A stretch of DNA of 64,000 bases, from the NCBI GenBank assembly GCA_052035235.1, contig JBPOHT010000044.1, forward strand, positions 17,077-81,076. Direction: 5' to 3'. The notes below the pieces were generated by a model. It was not told the origin of the DNA and made no database searches. It saw only the letters and a list, made by a program, of their open reading frames with translations. A program made the translations under genes and the position numbers. The stretch is from Solimonas_A sp052035235. GTDB lineage: Bacteria; Pseudomonadota; Gammaproteobacteria; Nevskiales; Nevskiaceae. Of the stretch, positions 1 through 8,353 are shown in pieces. Numbering within the stretch: the first letter of the stretch is position 1; every line of letters starts with the position of its first letter.

Positions 1-514
1 CCTTGCCGGCGTGCAGCACCAGCTGCTGCAGGATCTCGTACTCCTTGGGCGAGAGATGCAGCTCCGCTTCGTCCAACAACACCTGGCGCCGCACCAGGTC
101 CATCGCCAGGCGGCCGTTGCGATAGACCGGCCGCGCGCCCTGTTGCTGCAGGCGATGGCGCAGCGCGGCCCGGATGCGCGCCATCAGTTCCTCGGCGCCG
201 AAGGGCTTGGTGACGTAGTCGTCCGCGCCCTCGTCCAGCGCCTGCACCTTGCCGGCCTCGCCGTCGCGGCTGCTGAGCACGATCACCGGTACCGGCGACA
301 GGCCGCGGATGTCGCGCAGCAGGTCCAGGCCGTCGCGATCCGGCAGGCCCAGGTCCAGCAGCACCAGGTCGGGGCGCTGCTCGCGCACCGCCTGCAGGGC
401 GTGCGCGGCATTGCCGGCCTCCAGCACCTCGAAGCGATGCGCGCCCAGCGTGGTGCGCAGCAGCCGCCGGATCGGCACCTCGTCGTCCACCACCAGGATC
501 TTGCCGGCATCCAT
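1..514 (-). CDS. kdpE: KdpE response regulator, 3' end outside window
   Basis: DNA-binding response regulator that switches on the kdp potassium uptake operon when phosphorylated by KdpD. The visible 171 residues begin MDAGKILVVDDE. They hold a receiver domain with the acidic pair at D10-D11, the phosphate-accepting Asp near residue 54 (LLDLGLPD) and a conserved Lys in VTKPF, then the start of an OmpR-type winged helix (LSPKEYEILQQL). The gene continues past the window edge; the family is about 230 residues. Its ATG overlaps the kdpD stop by one base (TGATG), so the two are translationally coupled. Identification is firm because of domain order and position directly after kdpD. Confidence 0.95.
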   Translation of the reverse strand, partial: MDAGKILVVDDEVPIRRLLRTTLGAHRFEVLEAGNAAHALQAVREQRPDLVLLDLGLPDRDGLDLLRDIRGLSPVPVIVLSSRDGEAGKVQALDEGADDYVTKPFGAEELMARIRAALRHRLQQQGARPVYRNGRLAMDLVRRQVLLDEAELHLSPKEYEILQQLVLHAGK

Positions 515-3201
515 CACGGAGTCTCCGCCAGGGTCACGAACAGCGAGGACGGCAGCTCGATCTCGAACACGCTGCCGCTGTGCTCGCGCCGGTTGCGCGC
601 GCGGATGCGACCGCCCATGGCATCGACGAAGCCACGGCAGACCGCCAGGCCCAGGCCGATGCCGGCACGCTGGCGATCGCCGCCGCGGATGCGGAAGAAG
701 GGATCGAAGATGCGCTGCAGGTCCGTCTCGGGAATGCCCGGCCCCTCGTCGCGCACTTCGATCGATACGGCGTAACGGTGCCGTTGTGCCGAGACCTCGA
801 TGCGCGAGCCCTCGGGCGCGTATTTGCCGGCATTCTCCAGCAGGTTCACCAGCACCTGTTCCATCAGCACGAAATCCAGGGTCAGCATCGGCAGGTCCGG
901 CGCGTAGGAGGTGGTGACCGTATGGCGCTCCAGCAGGCGCGCGGTGCGCTGCAGGGCCGAGCCCACGATCTCCTGCAGGTCGCAGCTTTCGCGCCGCGGC
1001 TGCAGGGCCCCGGCGTCAAGCCGTGTCATGTCCAGCAGGTTGCCGACGAAGCGGTGCATGCGCTCGGTCTCGTCCTGGGCGGTGCTCAGCAGCTCCTCGC
1101 GTTGCGCCTCGTCGTACATCGCGCCGTAGGAGCGCAATGAGGAGATCGAGCCCATGATGCTGGCCAGTGGTGTACGCAGGTCGTGCGAGATGGAGGTCAG
1201 CAGGGCCGAGCGCAACTGTTCGGTCTCCGCCAGCATGCGCGCCTGGTCGATCTGCCTGGCCAGGCGGATGCGCTCCACGGTGATGGCGGTGAGGTCCGCG
1301 ATGGTATCGACCATGCGCCGCTCGGGTGGTGTCAGGCGCGCCGCCGAATCACGGCGCTGCACTCCGAGCACGCCGACCGCACCGGACGGGGTTCGCAGCG
1401 GCACGAACAGCCGGCTGGCGCCAGGCAGGGTGTCGGCGCCGTTTCCGGTGGCCTCGCCCTTCTCGAAGCACCATTGCGCAGCCGCCAGGTCCTTTTCGCC
1501 CATCCCGCCATCGGCCTGCAGGCGCTTGCCGTCGTCGCCGGGCAGCAGCATCACGGCCTGCAGGTCGAGGATGCGGGCGGCCTGCGCGGTGGTGACGCTG
1601 GCGAGATCGTCGAGCTTGCGCAGGCCGGCGAGGCGGCGCGTGAAGTTGAGCAGTTCAGCGTTGTCGTAGGCCTGCTCGCGGGTCGCCAGGGCCTGCTGGC
1701 GCAGGCGCGCCATCAGCTGGCTGACCACCACCGATACCGCGATGAAGAACACCAGCGACAGTACGTTGGCGGGATCGCCCACCGTGAAGGTGTAGCGCGG
1801 GCCGAGAAAGAAGAAGTTGTAGGCGGCGGAGCTGGCCAGGGCCGCGTAGAGGCTGGGCACCATGCCGTAGCGTGTGGCGCTGAGCATCACCGCGGCCAGG
1901 AAGATCAGGGCCACGTTATGCACCTGCGTGACGGCGTGCAGCGACCAGCCCAGGCCCGTGGCCGCCGCTACCAGCAAGGTCACCGGCAGCAGTGCCGGCA
2001 GGTTCCAGCCCTCGGCGCCGGCGCGATGGCGCGCGGGACGGCGGCTGTCCGCCTGCGGGTCGGCCACCACGTGGATCGAGATGTTGCGCGCGCGCCGCAC
2101 CAACTGGTCCACCACCGAGCCATGCAACAGCTCGAACCAGCGACTGCGCCGCGACTTGCCGCTGACGATGTGCGTGATGTTGTGCTCGCTCGCGTAGGCG
2201 AGCAGCTCGCCGGCGATGTCGCTGCCGCCGGCGATCGACAAGGCATTGCCGTCCAGCCGCTCGGCTAGGCGCAGGTTCTCGGCCACCTGGTCGCGCTGCG
2301 CCTCGTCCAGCTGCAGGCTGCGGGCGGTTTCCAGGTACAGCGCGGTCCAGGGTGCATCCAGGCGATCGGCAAGGCGCTTGGCATGGCGTATCAGCGCTTG
2401 AGAGCCCGGCGATTCGTTGACGCAGACCAGCACGCGGTCGCCGGCGGGCCAGACCTCCTCGATACCCTGCGCGCGGCGGTGATGGCGCAGCTGCCCGTCG
2501 ACCTGCTCGGCAGTGCGGCGCAGCGCCAGCTCGCGCAGCGCCGTGAGGTTGCCGGTGTTGAAGTAGCCCTGCAGGGCGCGCTCGCCGGCATCGCCCTGGT
2601 AGACCTTGCCCTCGCGCAGGCGCTCGATCAGCTCGGCCGGCGTGGTGTCGACTACCTCGATCTCGTCGGCCGAGTCCAGGATGGCGTCGGGCACCGTTTC
2701 CCGGACGCGTACGCGGGTGATGCTGGCGACGACGTCGTTGAGGCTTTCCAGATGCTGGATGTTGAGCGTGGACCAGACATCGATGCCGGCGGCCAGCAGT
2801 TCCTGCACATCGAGATAACGCTTGGGATGGCGGCTGCCGGGGGCATTGGTATGCGCCAGCTCGTCCACCAGCACCAGTTGCGGCCGGCGCGACAGGATGG
2901 CGTCGAGGTCCATCTCCTCGAGCTCACGCCCTTCGTAGGGCACCCGCTGGCGCGGCACCAGGGGCAGGCCCTCGACCAGGGCCAGGGTTTCGCGCCGGCC
3001 ATGGGTCTCGACGATGCCGATCACTACGTCGCTGCCGTCGCGCCGCTTGCGGCGTGCCGACGACAGCATCTCGTAGGTCTTGCCCACGCCCGGCGCGGCG
3101 CCGAGGAACACCTTCAGCTTGCCGCGCTGCTCGCGTTGCGCCCGCTCCAGCAGGGCCTCGGGCGAGGGTCGGGCGGGTTCGGCATGGGCCGGATGGTTCA
3201 T
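514..3201 (-). CDS. kdpD: KdpD osmosensitive K+ sensor histidine kinase
   Basis: Membrane sensor kinase that responds to potassium limitation and osmotic stress and phosphorylates KdpE. The 895-residue protein has the full family layout: N-terminal KdpD domain with Walker A GAAPGVGKT (residues 34-42) and the VDELAHTNAPGSRHPKRY block, a USP-like domain, four membrane segments near residues 400-500, a GAF-like stretch, then HisKA with SISHDLRTPLASI (phospho-accepting His at about 673), N box LLENAGKYA near 790, and G boxes DEGPGIP and GIGLGLA. It lies 40 bases after kdpC and overlaps kdpE by one base. Confidence 0.97.
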   Translation of the reverse strand: MNHPAHAEPARPSPEALLERAQREQRGKLKVFLGAAPGVGKTYEMLSSARRKRRDGSDVVIGIVETHGRRETLALVEGLPLVPRQRVPYEGRELEEMDLDAILSRRPQLVLVDELAHTNAPGSRHPKRYLDVQELLAAGIDVWSTLNIQHLESLNDVVASITRVRVRETVPDAILDSADEIEVVDTTPAELIERLREGKVYQGDAGERALQGYFNTGNLTALRELALRRTAEQVDGQLRHHRRAQGIEEVWPAGDRVLVCVNESPGSQALIRHAKRLADRLDAPWTALYLETARSLQLDEAQRDQVAENLRLAERLDGNALSIAGGSDIAGELLAYASEHNITHIVSGKSRRSRWFELLHGSVVDQLVRRARNISIHVVADPQADSRRPARHRAGAEGWNLPALLPVTLLVAAATGLGWSLHAVTQVHNVALIFLAAVMLSATRYGMVPSLYAALASSAAYNFFFLGPRYTFTVGDPANVLSLVFFIAVSVVVSQLMARLRQQALATREQAYDNAELLNFTRRLAGLRKLDDLASVTTAQAARILDLQAVMLLPGDDGKRLQADGGMGEKDLAAAQWCFEKGEATGNGADTLPGASRLFVPLRTPSGAVGVLGVQRRDSAARLTPPERRMVDTIADLTAITVERIRLARQIDQARMLAETEQLRSALLTSISHDLRTPLASIMGSISSLRSYGAMYDEAQREELLSTAQDETERMHRFVGNLLDMTRLDAGALQPRRESCDLQEIVGSALQRTARLLERHTVTTSYAPDLPMLTLDFVLMEQVLVNLLENAGKYAPEGSRIEVSAQRHRYAVSIEVRDEGPGIPETDLQRIFDPFFRIRGGDRQRAGIGLGLAVCRGFVDAMGGRIRARNRREHSGSVFEIELPSSLFVTLAETP

Positions 3202-3241
3202 CGGCTCATTCTATGCACTCCATCGGGCGCCGGGCAGGCCT

Positions 3242-3853
3242 TCACGGTGCCGCCGGCCGCTCCGCGTCGAGCGCGAGGTTCAAGGTCAGCACGTTGACCC
3301 CGGCTTCGCCGAGGAAGCCCAGGCTGCGGCCCTGGGTGTGCTCCCGTATCCGCAGGCGCAGGTGGTCCGGCGACAGGCCCCGGGCGGCGGCGACGCGCGC
3401 CACCTGGTACTCCGCGGCGGCGGGGCTGATTTGAGGGTCCAGGCCGCTGCCGGAGGCGGTCAGCAGGTCCGACGGGATCGCCTGGCCGGGTTGCGCCAGG
3501 CCCAGGCGTTCGGCATCGGCCCCGATACGCGCCAGCAGCGCCTTGGAGCTGGGGCCGTAGTTGCTGCCGCTGGACGAGGCCGCGTCATAGCCGCTGGCGC
3601 CAGCACCCGAGGGGCGTCCCTGGAAATACTGCTCGCCGGCAAAGGCCTGACCCAGCAGGGCCGAGCCCACGACCTGGCCGTTGCGCTGCAGCAGGCTGCC
3701 GCCGGCCTGCTGCGGGAAGGCCGCCCCGGCGATGCCGGTCACGGCCAGCGGGTATATCACTCCGGTCAACAGCGTCAGCAGCAGGAGCAGGACCAGGGCA
3801 GGGCGCAGGATGCCGGTCTGCGGCGGGGTATCGGTCAAGACATGAATACGCAT
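3242..3853 (-). CDS. kdpC: KdpC, K+-transporting ATPase subunit C
   Basis: Single-span subunit of the KdpFABC pump, thought to stabilise the complex and promote ATP binding by KdpB. The 203-residue protein has one N-terminal membrane helix (about residues 17-40, ILRPALVLLLLLTLLTG) and a periplasmic domain with the family motifs YFQGRPS and SGSNYGPSS, then SGSGLDPQISPAAA and GEAGVNVLTLNLAL. Length is normal. It starts 11 bases after the kdpB stop, inside the operon. Confidence 0.97.
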   Translation of the reverse strand: MRIHVLTDTPPQTGILRPALVLLLLLTLLTGVIYPLAVTGIAGAAFPQQAGGSLLQRNGQVVGSALLGQAFAGEQYFQGRPSGAGASGYDAASSSGSNYGPSSKALLARIGADAERLGLAQPGQAIPSDLLTASGSGLDPQISPAAAEYQVARVAAARGLSPDHLRLRIREHTQGRSLGFLGEAGVNVLTLNLALDAERPAAP

Positions 3854-3864
3854 GGGAGGGCTCC

Positions 3865-5904
3865 TCAGGCCAGGCCGGCAGCCGCGACCAGCAGGTCGAT
3901 CAGCTTGATGCCGATGAAGGGGACGACCAGGCCGCCGAGGCCGTAGATCGCCAGGTTACGGGACAGCAGGCGCGCCGCCGGCGCGGGCTTGTAGGCCACG
4001 CCGCGCAGGGCCAGCGGAATCAGCGCCAGGATGATCAGCGCGTTGAAGATGATGGCGGACAGGATCGCGGACTGCGGCGAGGCCAGGCCCATGACGTTCA
4101 GCGCGCCCAGTTGCGGATGGAAGGCGATGAACAGCGCCGGGATGATGGCGAAGTACTTGGCGACGTCGTTGGCGATGCTGAAGGTAGTCAGGGCGCCGCG
4201 GGTCATCAGCATCTGCTTGCCGATGCCGACGATCTCGATCAGCTTGGTGGGGTCCGAGTCCAGGTCCACCATGTTGCCGGCCTCGCGCGCCGCGGCGGTG
4301 CCGGTCTGCATGGCCACGCCGACATCGGCCTGGGCCAGGGCCGGGGCGTCGTTGGTGCCGTCGCCGCACATCGCCACCAGCTTGCCCTTGGCTTGCTCGG
4401 CGCGGATCAGCTCCAGCTTCTTCTCCGGTGTCGCCTGGGCCAGGAAGTCGTCCACGCCGGCCTCGGCGGCGATGGCCGCGGCGGTCATGGGGTTGTCGCC
4501 GGTGATCATCACGGTGCGGATGCCCATGGCGCGCAGCTCGGCGAAGCGCTCGCGGATGCCGCCCTTGACGATGTCCTTGAGCTGCACCACGCCCAGCACG
4601 CGTCCGTCGCGCGCCACTGCCAGCGGCGTGCCGCCGGCCTTGGCGACGCGTGCCGCGATCTCGTCCAATTCGGGAGGGATCGCATGGCCGGCCGGGTGGG
4701 CCTTGACGTAGTCCTTCACGGCGTCGATGGCGCCTTTGCGGATCTGCTGGCCGTCGACATCCACGCCCGACATGCGCGTCTGCGCGGTGAAGGGGATGAA
4801 CCTTGCATGTAGGGACGCCATCTCGCGGCCGCGCAGGCCGTGCTTCTGCTTGGCCAGGATCACGATGCTGCGGCCCTCCGGCGTTTCGTCCGACAGGCTG
4901 GACAGCTGGGCCGCATCCACCATCTCGTGTTCATAGACACCCGGCAGCGGCAGGAACGCGGTGGCCTGGCGGTTGCCCAGCGTGATGGTGCCGGTCTTGT
5001 CGAGCAGCAGGGTGTCGACGTCGCCGGCCGCTTCCACCGCGCGGCCCGACATAGCCAGCACGTTGAAGCGCACCAGGCGGTTCATGCCGGCGATGCCGAT
5101 GGCCGACAGCAGCGCGCCGATGGTGGTGGGGATCAGCGTGACGAACAGCGCCGCCAGCACGATCACCGAGACCTGACCGCCGGCGTAGGTGGCGAAGCCC
5201 GGGATGGTGGAGACGGCCAGCACGAAGATCAGGCTCATGCCGGCCAGCAGCACGTTCAGCGCGATCTCGTTGGGCGTCTTCTGGCGCGCGGCGCCCTCCA
5301 CAAGGGAAATCATGCGATCCAGGAAGCTGGAACCGCTGGCGGCGGTGATGCGCACTTCGATGGTATCGGACAGCACGCGGGTGCCGCCGGTGACGGCGGA
5401 GCGGTCCCCGCCGGCCTCGCGGATCACCGGCGCGGATTCGCCGGTGATGGCCGACTCGTCCACCGTCGCCACGCCCAGCACCACGTCGCCATCGCCGGGG
5501 ATGGTCTCGCCGGCCGCGACGCGCACACGATCACCCACGCGCAGTTCGGTGGCATTGACCGGTTCGACGCGGCCGTCGCGCAGCCGATTGGCCAGGGTCT
5601 GCGTGCGGGTCTTGCGCAACTCCGCCGCCTGGGCCTTGCCACGCCCCTCGGCAATAGCTTCGGCGAAGTTGGCGAACAGCACGGTGAACCACAGCCAGCC
5701 GATGACCTGGCCGGAGAACAGCAGCTGCCCGGCACCGGTAAAGGCATCGCGCAGGAACAGCACGGTGGATAGCGCCGCGACCAGGGCGGTGATGAAGATC
5801 ACCGGGTTGCGCGCCAGCTTGCCGGGCGCCAGCTTGCGGAAGGCGTCCTTGGCCGCCGGTGCGAGCAGTGCACGGTCGAACAGCGATTTGCTTTTCTGCG
5901 TCAT
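3865..5904 (-). CDS. kdpB: KdpB, K+-transporting P-type ATPase catalytic subunit
   Basis: ATP-hydrolysing subunit of the high-affinity potassium pump. The 679-residue sequence carries the P-type hallmarks: actuator motif TGES at residues 154-157, phosphorylation motif DKTGT with Asp about 302, the LIPTTIGALLSAIG membrane motif, and MITGDNPMTAAAIAAEAGVDDFLA plus GDGTNDAPALAQADVGVAM in the phosphorylation/hinge region. Length is that of the family. It sits 10 bases after kdpA and starts at an ATG preceded by a purine-rich GGAG-type site. Confidence 0.98.
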   Translation of the reverse strand: MTQKSKSLFDRALLAPAAKDAFRKLAPGKLARNPVIFITALVAALSTVLFLRDAFTGAGQLLFSGQVIGWLWFTVLFANFAEAIAEGRGKAQAAELRKTRTQTLANRLRDGRVEPVNATELRVGDRVRVAAGETIPGDGDVVLGVATVDESAITGESAPVIREAGGDRSAVTGGTRVLSDTIEVRITAASGSSFLDRMISLVEGAARQKTPNEIALNVLLAGMSLIFVLAVSTIPGFATYAGGQVSVIVLAALFVTLIPTTIGALLSAIGIAGMNRLVRFNVLAMSGRAVEAAGDVDTLLLDKTGTITLGNRQATAFLPLPGVYEHEMVDAAQLSSLSDETPEGRSIVILAKQKHGLRGREMASLHARFIPFTAQTRMSGVDVDGQQIRKGAIDAVKDYVKAHPAGHAIPPELDEIAARVAKAGGTPLAVARDGRVLGVVQLKDIVKGGIRERFAELRAMGIRTVMITGDNPMTAAAIAAEAGVDDFLAQATPEKKLELIRAEQAKGKLVAMCGDGTNDAPALAQADVGVAMQTGTAAAREAGNMVDLDSDPTKLIEIVGIGKQMLMTRGALTTFSIANDVAKYFAIIPALFIAFHPQLGALNVMGLASPQSAILSAIIFNALIILALIPLALRGVAYKPAPAARLLSRNLAIYGLGGLVVPFIGIKLIDLLVAAAGLA

Positions 5905-5914
5905 GGAGAAAACC

Positions 5915-7615
5915 TCAGTAGCTGCTGCCCTGCAGCAGCGCGAAATGCTCGGCGATGGGGCCCAGCGCCAGGGCCGGGAAGAAGGTCAGCCCGCCGACGA
6001 TCAGCACCACGCCGACCAGCAGCGCCACGAACAGGCCGTTGTTGGTGGGGAAGGTGCCGGCCGAAGGGGCCACCGTGTTCTTGGCGCCCAGCGAGCCGGC
6101 GATGGCCAGCATCGGCAGGATGACGGCGAAGCGGCCCAGCAACATGGCGATGCCCAGCGTGGCGTTGTAGAAAGGCGAGTTCGCGGTGAGCCCGGCGAAG
6201 GCGCTGCCGTTGTTGGCGGCGGCGGAGGTGAAGGCGTAGAGGATCTCGCTGAAGCCATGGGGCCCCTGGTCCTGCAGGCCTGCCAAGCCGGCGTCCAGCA
6301 CGCTGGCCAATGCGGTGAAGCCGAGGATGCACAGCGGCGATGCCAGGATCGCCAGCACGGTCAGCTTGACCTCGCGGGCTTCGATCTTCTTGCCGAGGTA
6401 TTCCGGCGTGCGGCCCACCATCAGGCCGGCGATGAACACCGCCAGGATGACGAACAGCAGCATGCCGTAGAGGCCGGCGCCGACGCCGCCGATGACGACC
6501 TCGCCGAGCTGCATGTTGATCATCGGGATCATGCCGGCCAGCGGCATCAGGCTGTCGTGCATGGTATTGACCGCACCGCAGGACGCCGCTGTGGTGACCA
6601 CGGCGAACAGCATCGACGCGGCGATGCCGAAGCGGGTCTCCTTGCCTTCCATGTTGGCGTCCACCCCGGCGGCCTGCAGCAGCGGGTTGGGGACGCTCTC
6701 GGCCCAGTAGGCCGCCGCGATGCCCAGCAGGAACAGGATGCCCATGGCGCCGAAGATCGCCCAGCCCTGCTTCTCGTCGCCGACCATGCGGCCGAAGACA
6801 TTGGTCAGCGCGGCGCCGATGGCGAAGATCGAGATCACCTGCACGAAGTTGGTCAGCGCCGTGGGATTCTCGAAGGGATGCGCGGAGTTGGCATTCATGA
6901 ATCCGCCGCCGTTGGTGCCGAGCATCTTGATCGCTTCCTGCGAGGCAATGGGGCCTTGCGCGATCAACTGCTTAGCACCTTCCAGCGTGGTCGCCTCGGT
7001 GTAGGGCAGCAGGTTCTGCGGCACGCCCTGCCAGACCAGGAACAGCGCATAGGGCAGGCACAGCGGCAGCAGGATGTAGAGCGTCACGCGCGTCAGGTCC
7101 GCCCAGAAGTTGCCCAGGGCCTGGGCTTGGCGCCGGGCAAAACCGCGGGCCAGTGCGATCGCCAGCGCGATGCCGGTGGCAGCGGAGACGAAGTTCTGCA
7201 CCGTCAGCCCCAGCATCTGGCTGAGGTAGCTCATGGTGGCTTCGCCGCCGTAGGACTGCCAGTTGGTGTTGGTGACGAAGCTGATGGCGGTGTTGAAGGC
7301 CAGGTGCGGGCTCAGGCCCGGTAGGTCCTGCGGATTCAGCGGCAGCGATTGCTGCGTGCGCAGGATCAGGTACAGCAGGACGAAGCCGGCGAAGTTGAAG
7401 GCCAGCATCGCCATGGCGTAACCGGCCCAGGACTGCTCGCGCTGCGGGTCGACGCCCGCGGCCTTGTAGAACAAGCGCTCCAGGGGCCCCAGCACCACGG
7501 ACAGCCCGTGACGCTGGCCTTCGACCACGCGAAGGATGTAGCCGCCCAGCGGGCGGACCAGCAGGATGATGAGGCCGCAGAAGACGAGAATCTGCAGCCA
7601 GCCGTTGGCGGTCAT
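5915..7615 (-). CDS. kdpA: KdpA, K+-binding and translocating subunit
   Basis: Channel-like subunit that binds and translocates K+ in the Kdp pump. The 566-residue protein is a chain of hydrophobic segments with KdpA selectivity-filter-type loops: SFVTNTNWQSYGGE, MLGTNGGGFMNANSAHPFENP, CGAVNTMHDSL and TSAAANNGSAFAGL. Length matches the family (about 560 residues). It follows kdpF by 16 bases and precedes kdpB by 10, in the standard FABC order. Confidence 0.98.
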   Translation of the reverse strand: MTANGWLQILVFCGLIILLVRPLGGYILRVVEGQRHGLSVVLGPLERLFYKAAGVDPQREQSWAGYAMAMLAFNFAGFVLLYLILRTQQSLPLNPQDLPGLSPHLAFNTAISFVTNTNWQSYGGEATMSYLSQMLGLTVQNFVSAATGIALAIALARGFARRQAQALGNFWADLTRVTLYILLPLCLPYALFLVWQGVPQNLLPYTEATTLEGAKQLIAQGPIASQEAIKMLGTNGGGFMNANSAHPFENPTALTNFVQVISIFAIGAALTNVFGRMVGDEKQGWAIFGAMGILFLLGIAAAYWAESVPNPLLQAAGVDANMEGKETRFGIAASMLFAVVTTAASCGAVNTMHDSLMPLAGMIPMINMQLGEVVIGGVGAGLYGMLLFVILAVFIAGLMVGRTPEYLGKKIEAREVKLTVLAILASPLCILGFTALASVLDAGLAGLQDQGPHGFSEILYAFTSAAANNGSAFAGLTANSPFYNATLGIAMLLGRFAVILPMLAIAGSLGAKNTVAPSAGTFPTNNGLFVALLVGVVLIVGGLTFFPALALGPIAEHFALLQGSSY

Positions 7616-7631
7616 GGAAGAGCTCCCGGGC

Positions 7632-7721
7632 TCAGAAACGTTCCGCGCGGATCAGCGCGTAGAGGAGGTAGATCAGCGTACCCAGGGCGACGCCGCCACC
7701 GAGCAGGTAGTCGAAGGCCAT
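7632..7721 (-). CDS. kdpF: KdpF small subunit
   Basis: A 29-residue single-span protein, MAFDYLLGGGVALGTLIYLL followed by YALIRAERF. It is short and easy to miss, but its position immediately before kdpA, one hydrophobic helix and the conserved YLLYALIRAE(R/K)F ending are those of KdpF, which stabilises the KdpABC complex in the membrane. It starts two bases after the stop of another small membrane ORF. Recognition is by motif and context. Confidence 0.93.
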   Translation of the reverse strand: MAFDYLLGGGVALGTLIYLLYALIRAERF

Positions 7722-7723
7722 GG

Positions 7724-7807
7724 TCAGAGTTTCCCCGCGCCCTTGGCATAGAGGACCAGTAGTGCGAAACCCAGCACCCCGAGTCCGAGAAAGATGAAGT
7801 CGCCCAT
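7724..7807 (-). CDS. 27-residue single-span membrane protein, first gene of the kdp operon
   Basis: The ORF encodes MGDFIFLGLGVLGFALLVLY followed by AKGAGKL: one membrane helix and a short basic tail. A good ribosome binding site (AGGAG, seven bases before the ATG) supports this start rather than the longer in-frame reading, whose upstream part is low-complexity and runs into the promoter. The stop is two bases from kdpF. Small hydrophobic ORFs ahead of kdpF occur in other Proteobacteria. The function is unknown; a role as an accessory subunit of the pump is inference from position. Confidence 0.75.
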   Translation of the reverse strand: MGDFIFLGLGVLGFALLVLYAKGAGKL

Positions 7808-7878
7808 CGAGAAGCTCCTGGACCGCGATGATTGCGGCGCGGCCATTAGGCGCGCCGGGCGCGTAGGAATTCGAGGAA

Positions 7879-7924
7879 GGACCGGCGGTCCGGACATAAA
7901 GGAAACATAAAGATCCGCCGGTCC
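7879..7924. promoter_or_regulatory. candidate KdpE operator upstream of the kdp operon
   Basis: Two copies of ACATAAAG (7894-7901 and 7905-7912) are spaced 11 bases apart, one helical turn; on the kdp coding strand they read CTTTATGT. They are enclosed by a perfect 10-base inverted repeat (GGACCGGCGG at 7879 and CCGCCGGTCC at 7915). Tandem T-rich half-sites one turn apart are how OmpR-class regulators such as KdpE bind. The site lies about 90 bases before the first kdp ORF. The outer inverted repeat could also end the upstream transcript. Confidence 0.5.
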
Positions 7925-7934
7925 AGGCAAGCGC

Positions 7935-8234
7935 TCAGATGAAGCGCTCGGCCTGCCGTGCCAGGGCCGCCGGCTCGCAGGCCTGGGCCACCAGGTAGAC
8001 CTGGCGGCCGGGGGCGGCGCCCAGCACCAGCCCCGCGGCGATGGCGCCCGCTCCGATGGCGGCGATGGCCAGGCGTGCCGGGCCCTGCCAGGCGGAGAGG
8101 AATTCGGAGAGTGCAGCGAGGCCGGCGTGGTCGTTGCGGAAGGCGAGGCGGGCGAGTTGCCGGCCGTCGCGGCGGACGTCGACCTTCACCTCATGCGGCT
8201 GGATGTCGATGCCGACGCAAAGCGCGCTGTCCAT
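7935..8234 (-). CDS. small protein resembling the N-terminal half of IS110-family transposases
   Basis: From the ATG at 8234 it encodes 99 residues, beginning MDSALCVGIDIQPHEVKVDV. The opening VGIDI...VKVDVRRDG...RLAFRNDHAGLAALSEFL follows the RNase H-like N-terminal domain of IS110 transposases. The next catalytic position (normally an acidic residue in a VxxEATG-like segment) is replaced by LAIAAIGAGA, and there is no C-terminal transposase part. A GTG at 8276 would add 14 residues. It is a domesticated remnant or an independent small protein of that fold. It sits between a TetR gene and kdp in the same direction. Function unknown. Confidence 0.55.
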   Translation of the reverse strand: MDSALCVGIDIQPHEVKVDVRRDGRQLARLAFRNDHAGLAALSEFLSAWQGPARLAIAAIGAGAIAAGLVLGAAPGRQVYLVAQACEPAALARQAERFI

Positions 8235-8317
8235 GTTCCGGGTACCTGTAACGGGGCGGATCGCCCCGAGAGACACGGTAGGGACAGCGGCATAAATTGA
8301 GGGTGAAGAACGGCGGC

Positions 8318-8353
8318 CCTGACATCAAGGCCGCATAAAGACCGCGGGTCAGG
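8318..8353. promoter_or_regulatory. second candidate KdpE-like site
   Basis: ACATCAAG (8322-8329) and GCATAAAG (8333-8340) are again 11 bases apart and enclosed by an inverted repeat (CCTGAC at 8318 and GTCAGG at 8348), the same architecture as the site before kdp. It lies upstream of the small IS110-like ORF and just after the TetR stop codon. The match is weaker than the first site; regulation by KdpE is inference. Confidence 0.3.

Noticed and set aside
2383..3297. Long plus-strand open frames opposite kdpD, and similar antisense frames opposite other genes (for example 17291-19642 opposite the RND gene and 40978-43062 opposite dnaK)
   Set aside because: High GC keeps antisense frames open; the translations are Gln/His/Arg/Gly-rich with no domain, while the opposite strand encodes complete known proteins.
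7808..7930. Extended N-terminus for the small protein preceding kdpF
   Set aside because: The extra residues are read through the candidate KdpE operator; a strong ribosome binding site sits at the internal ATG at 7807.
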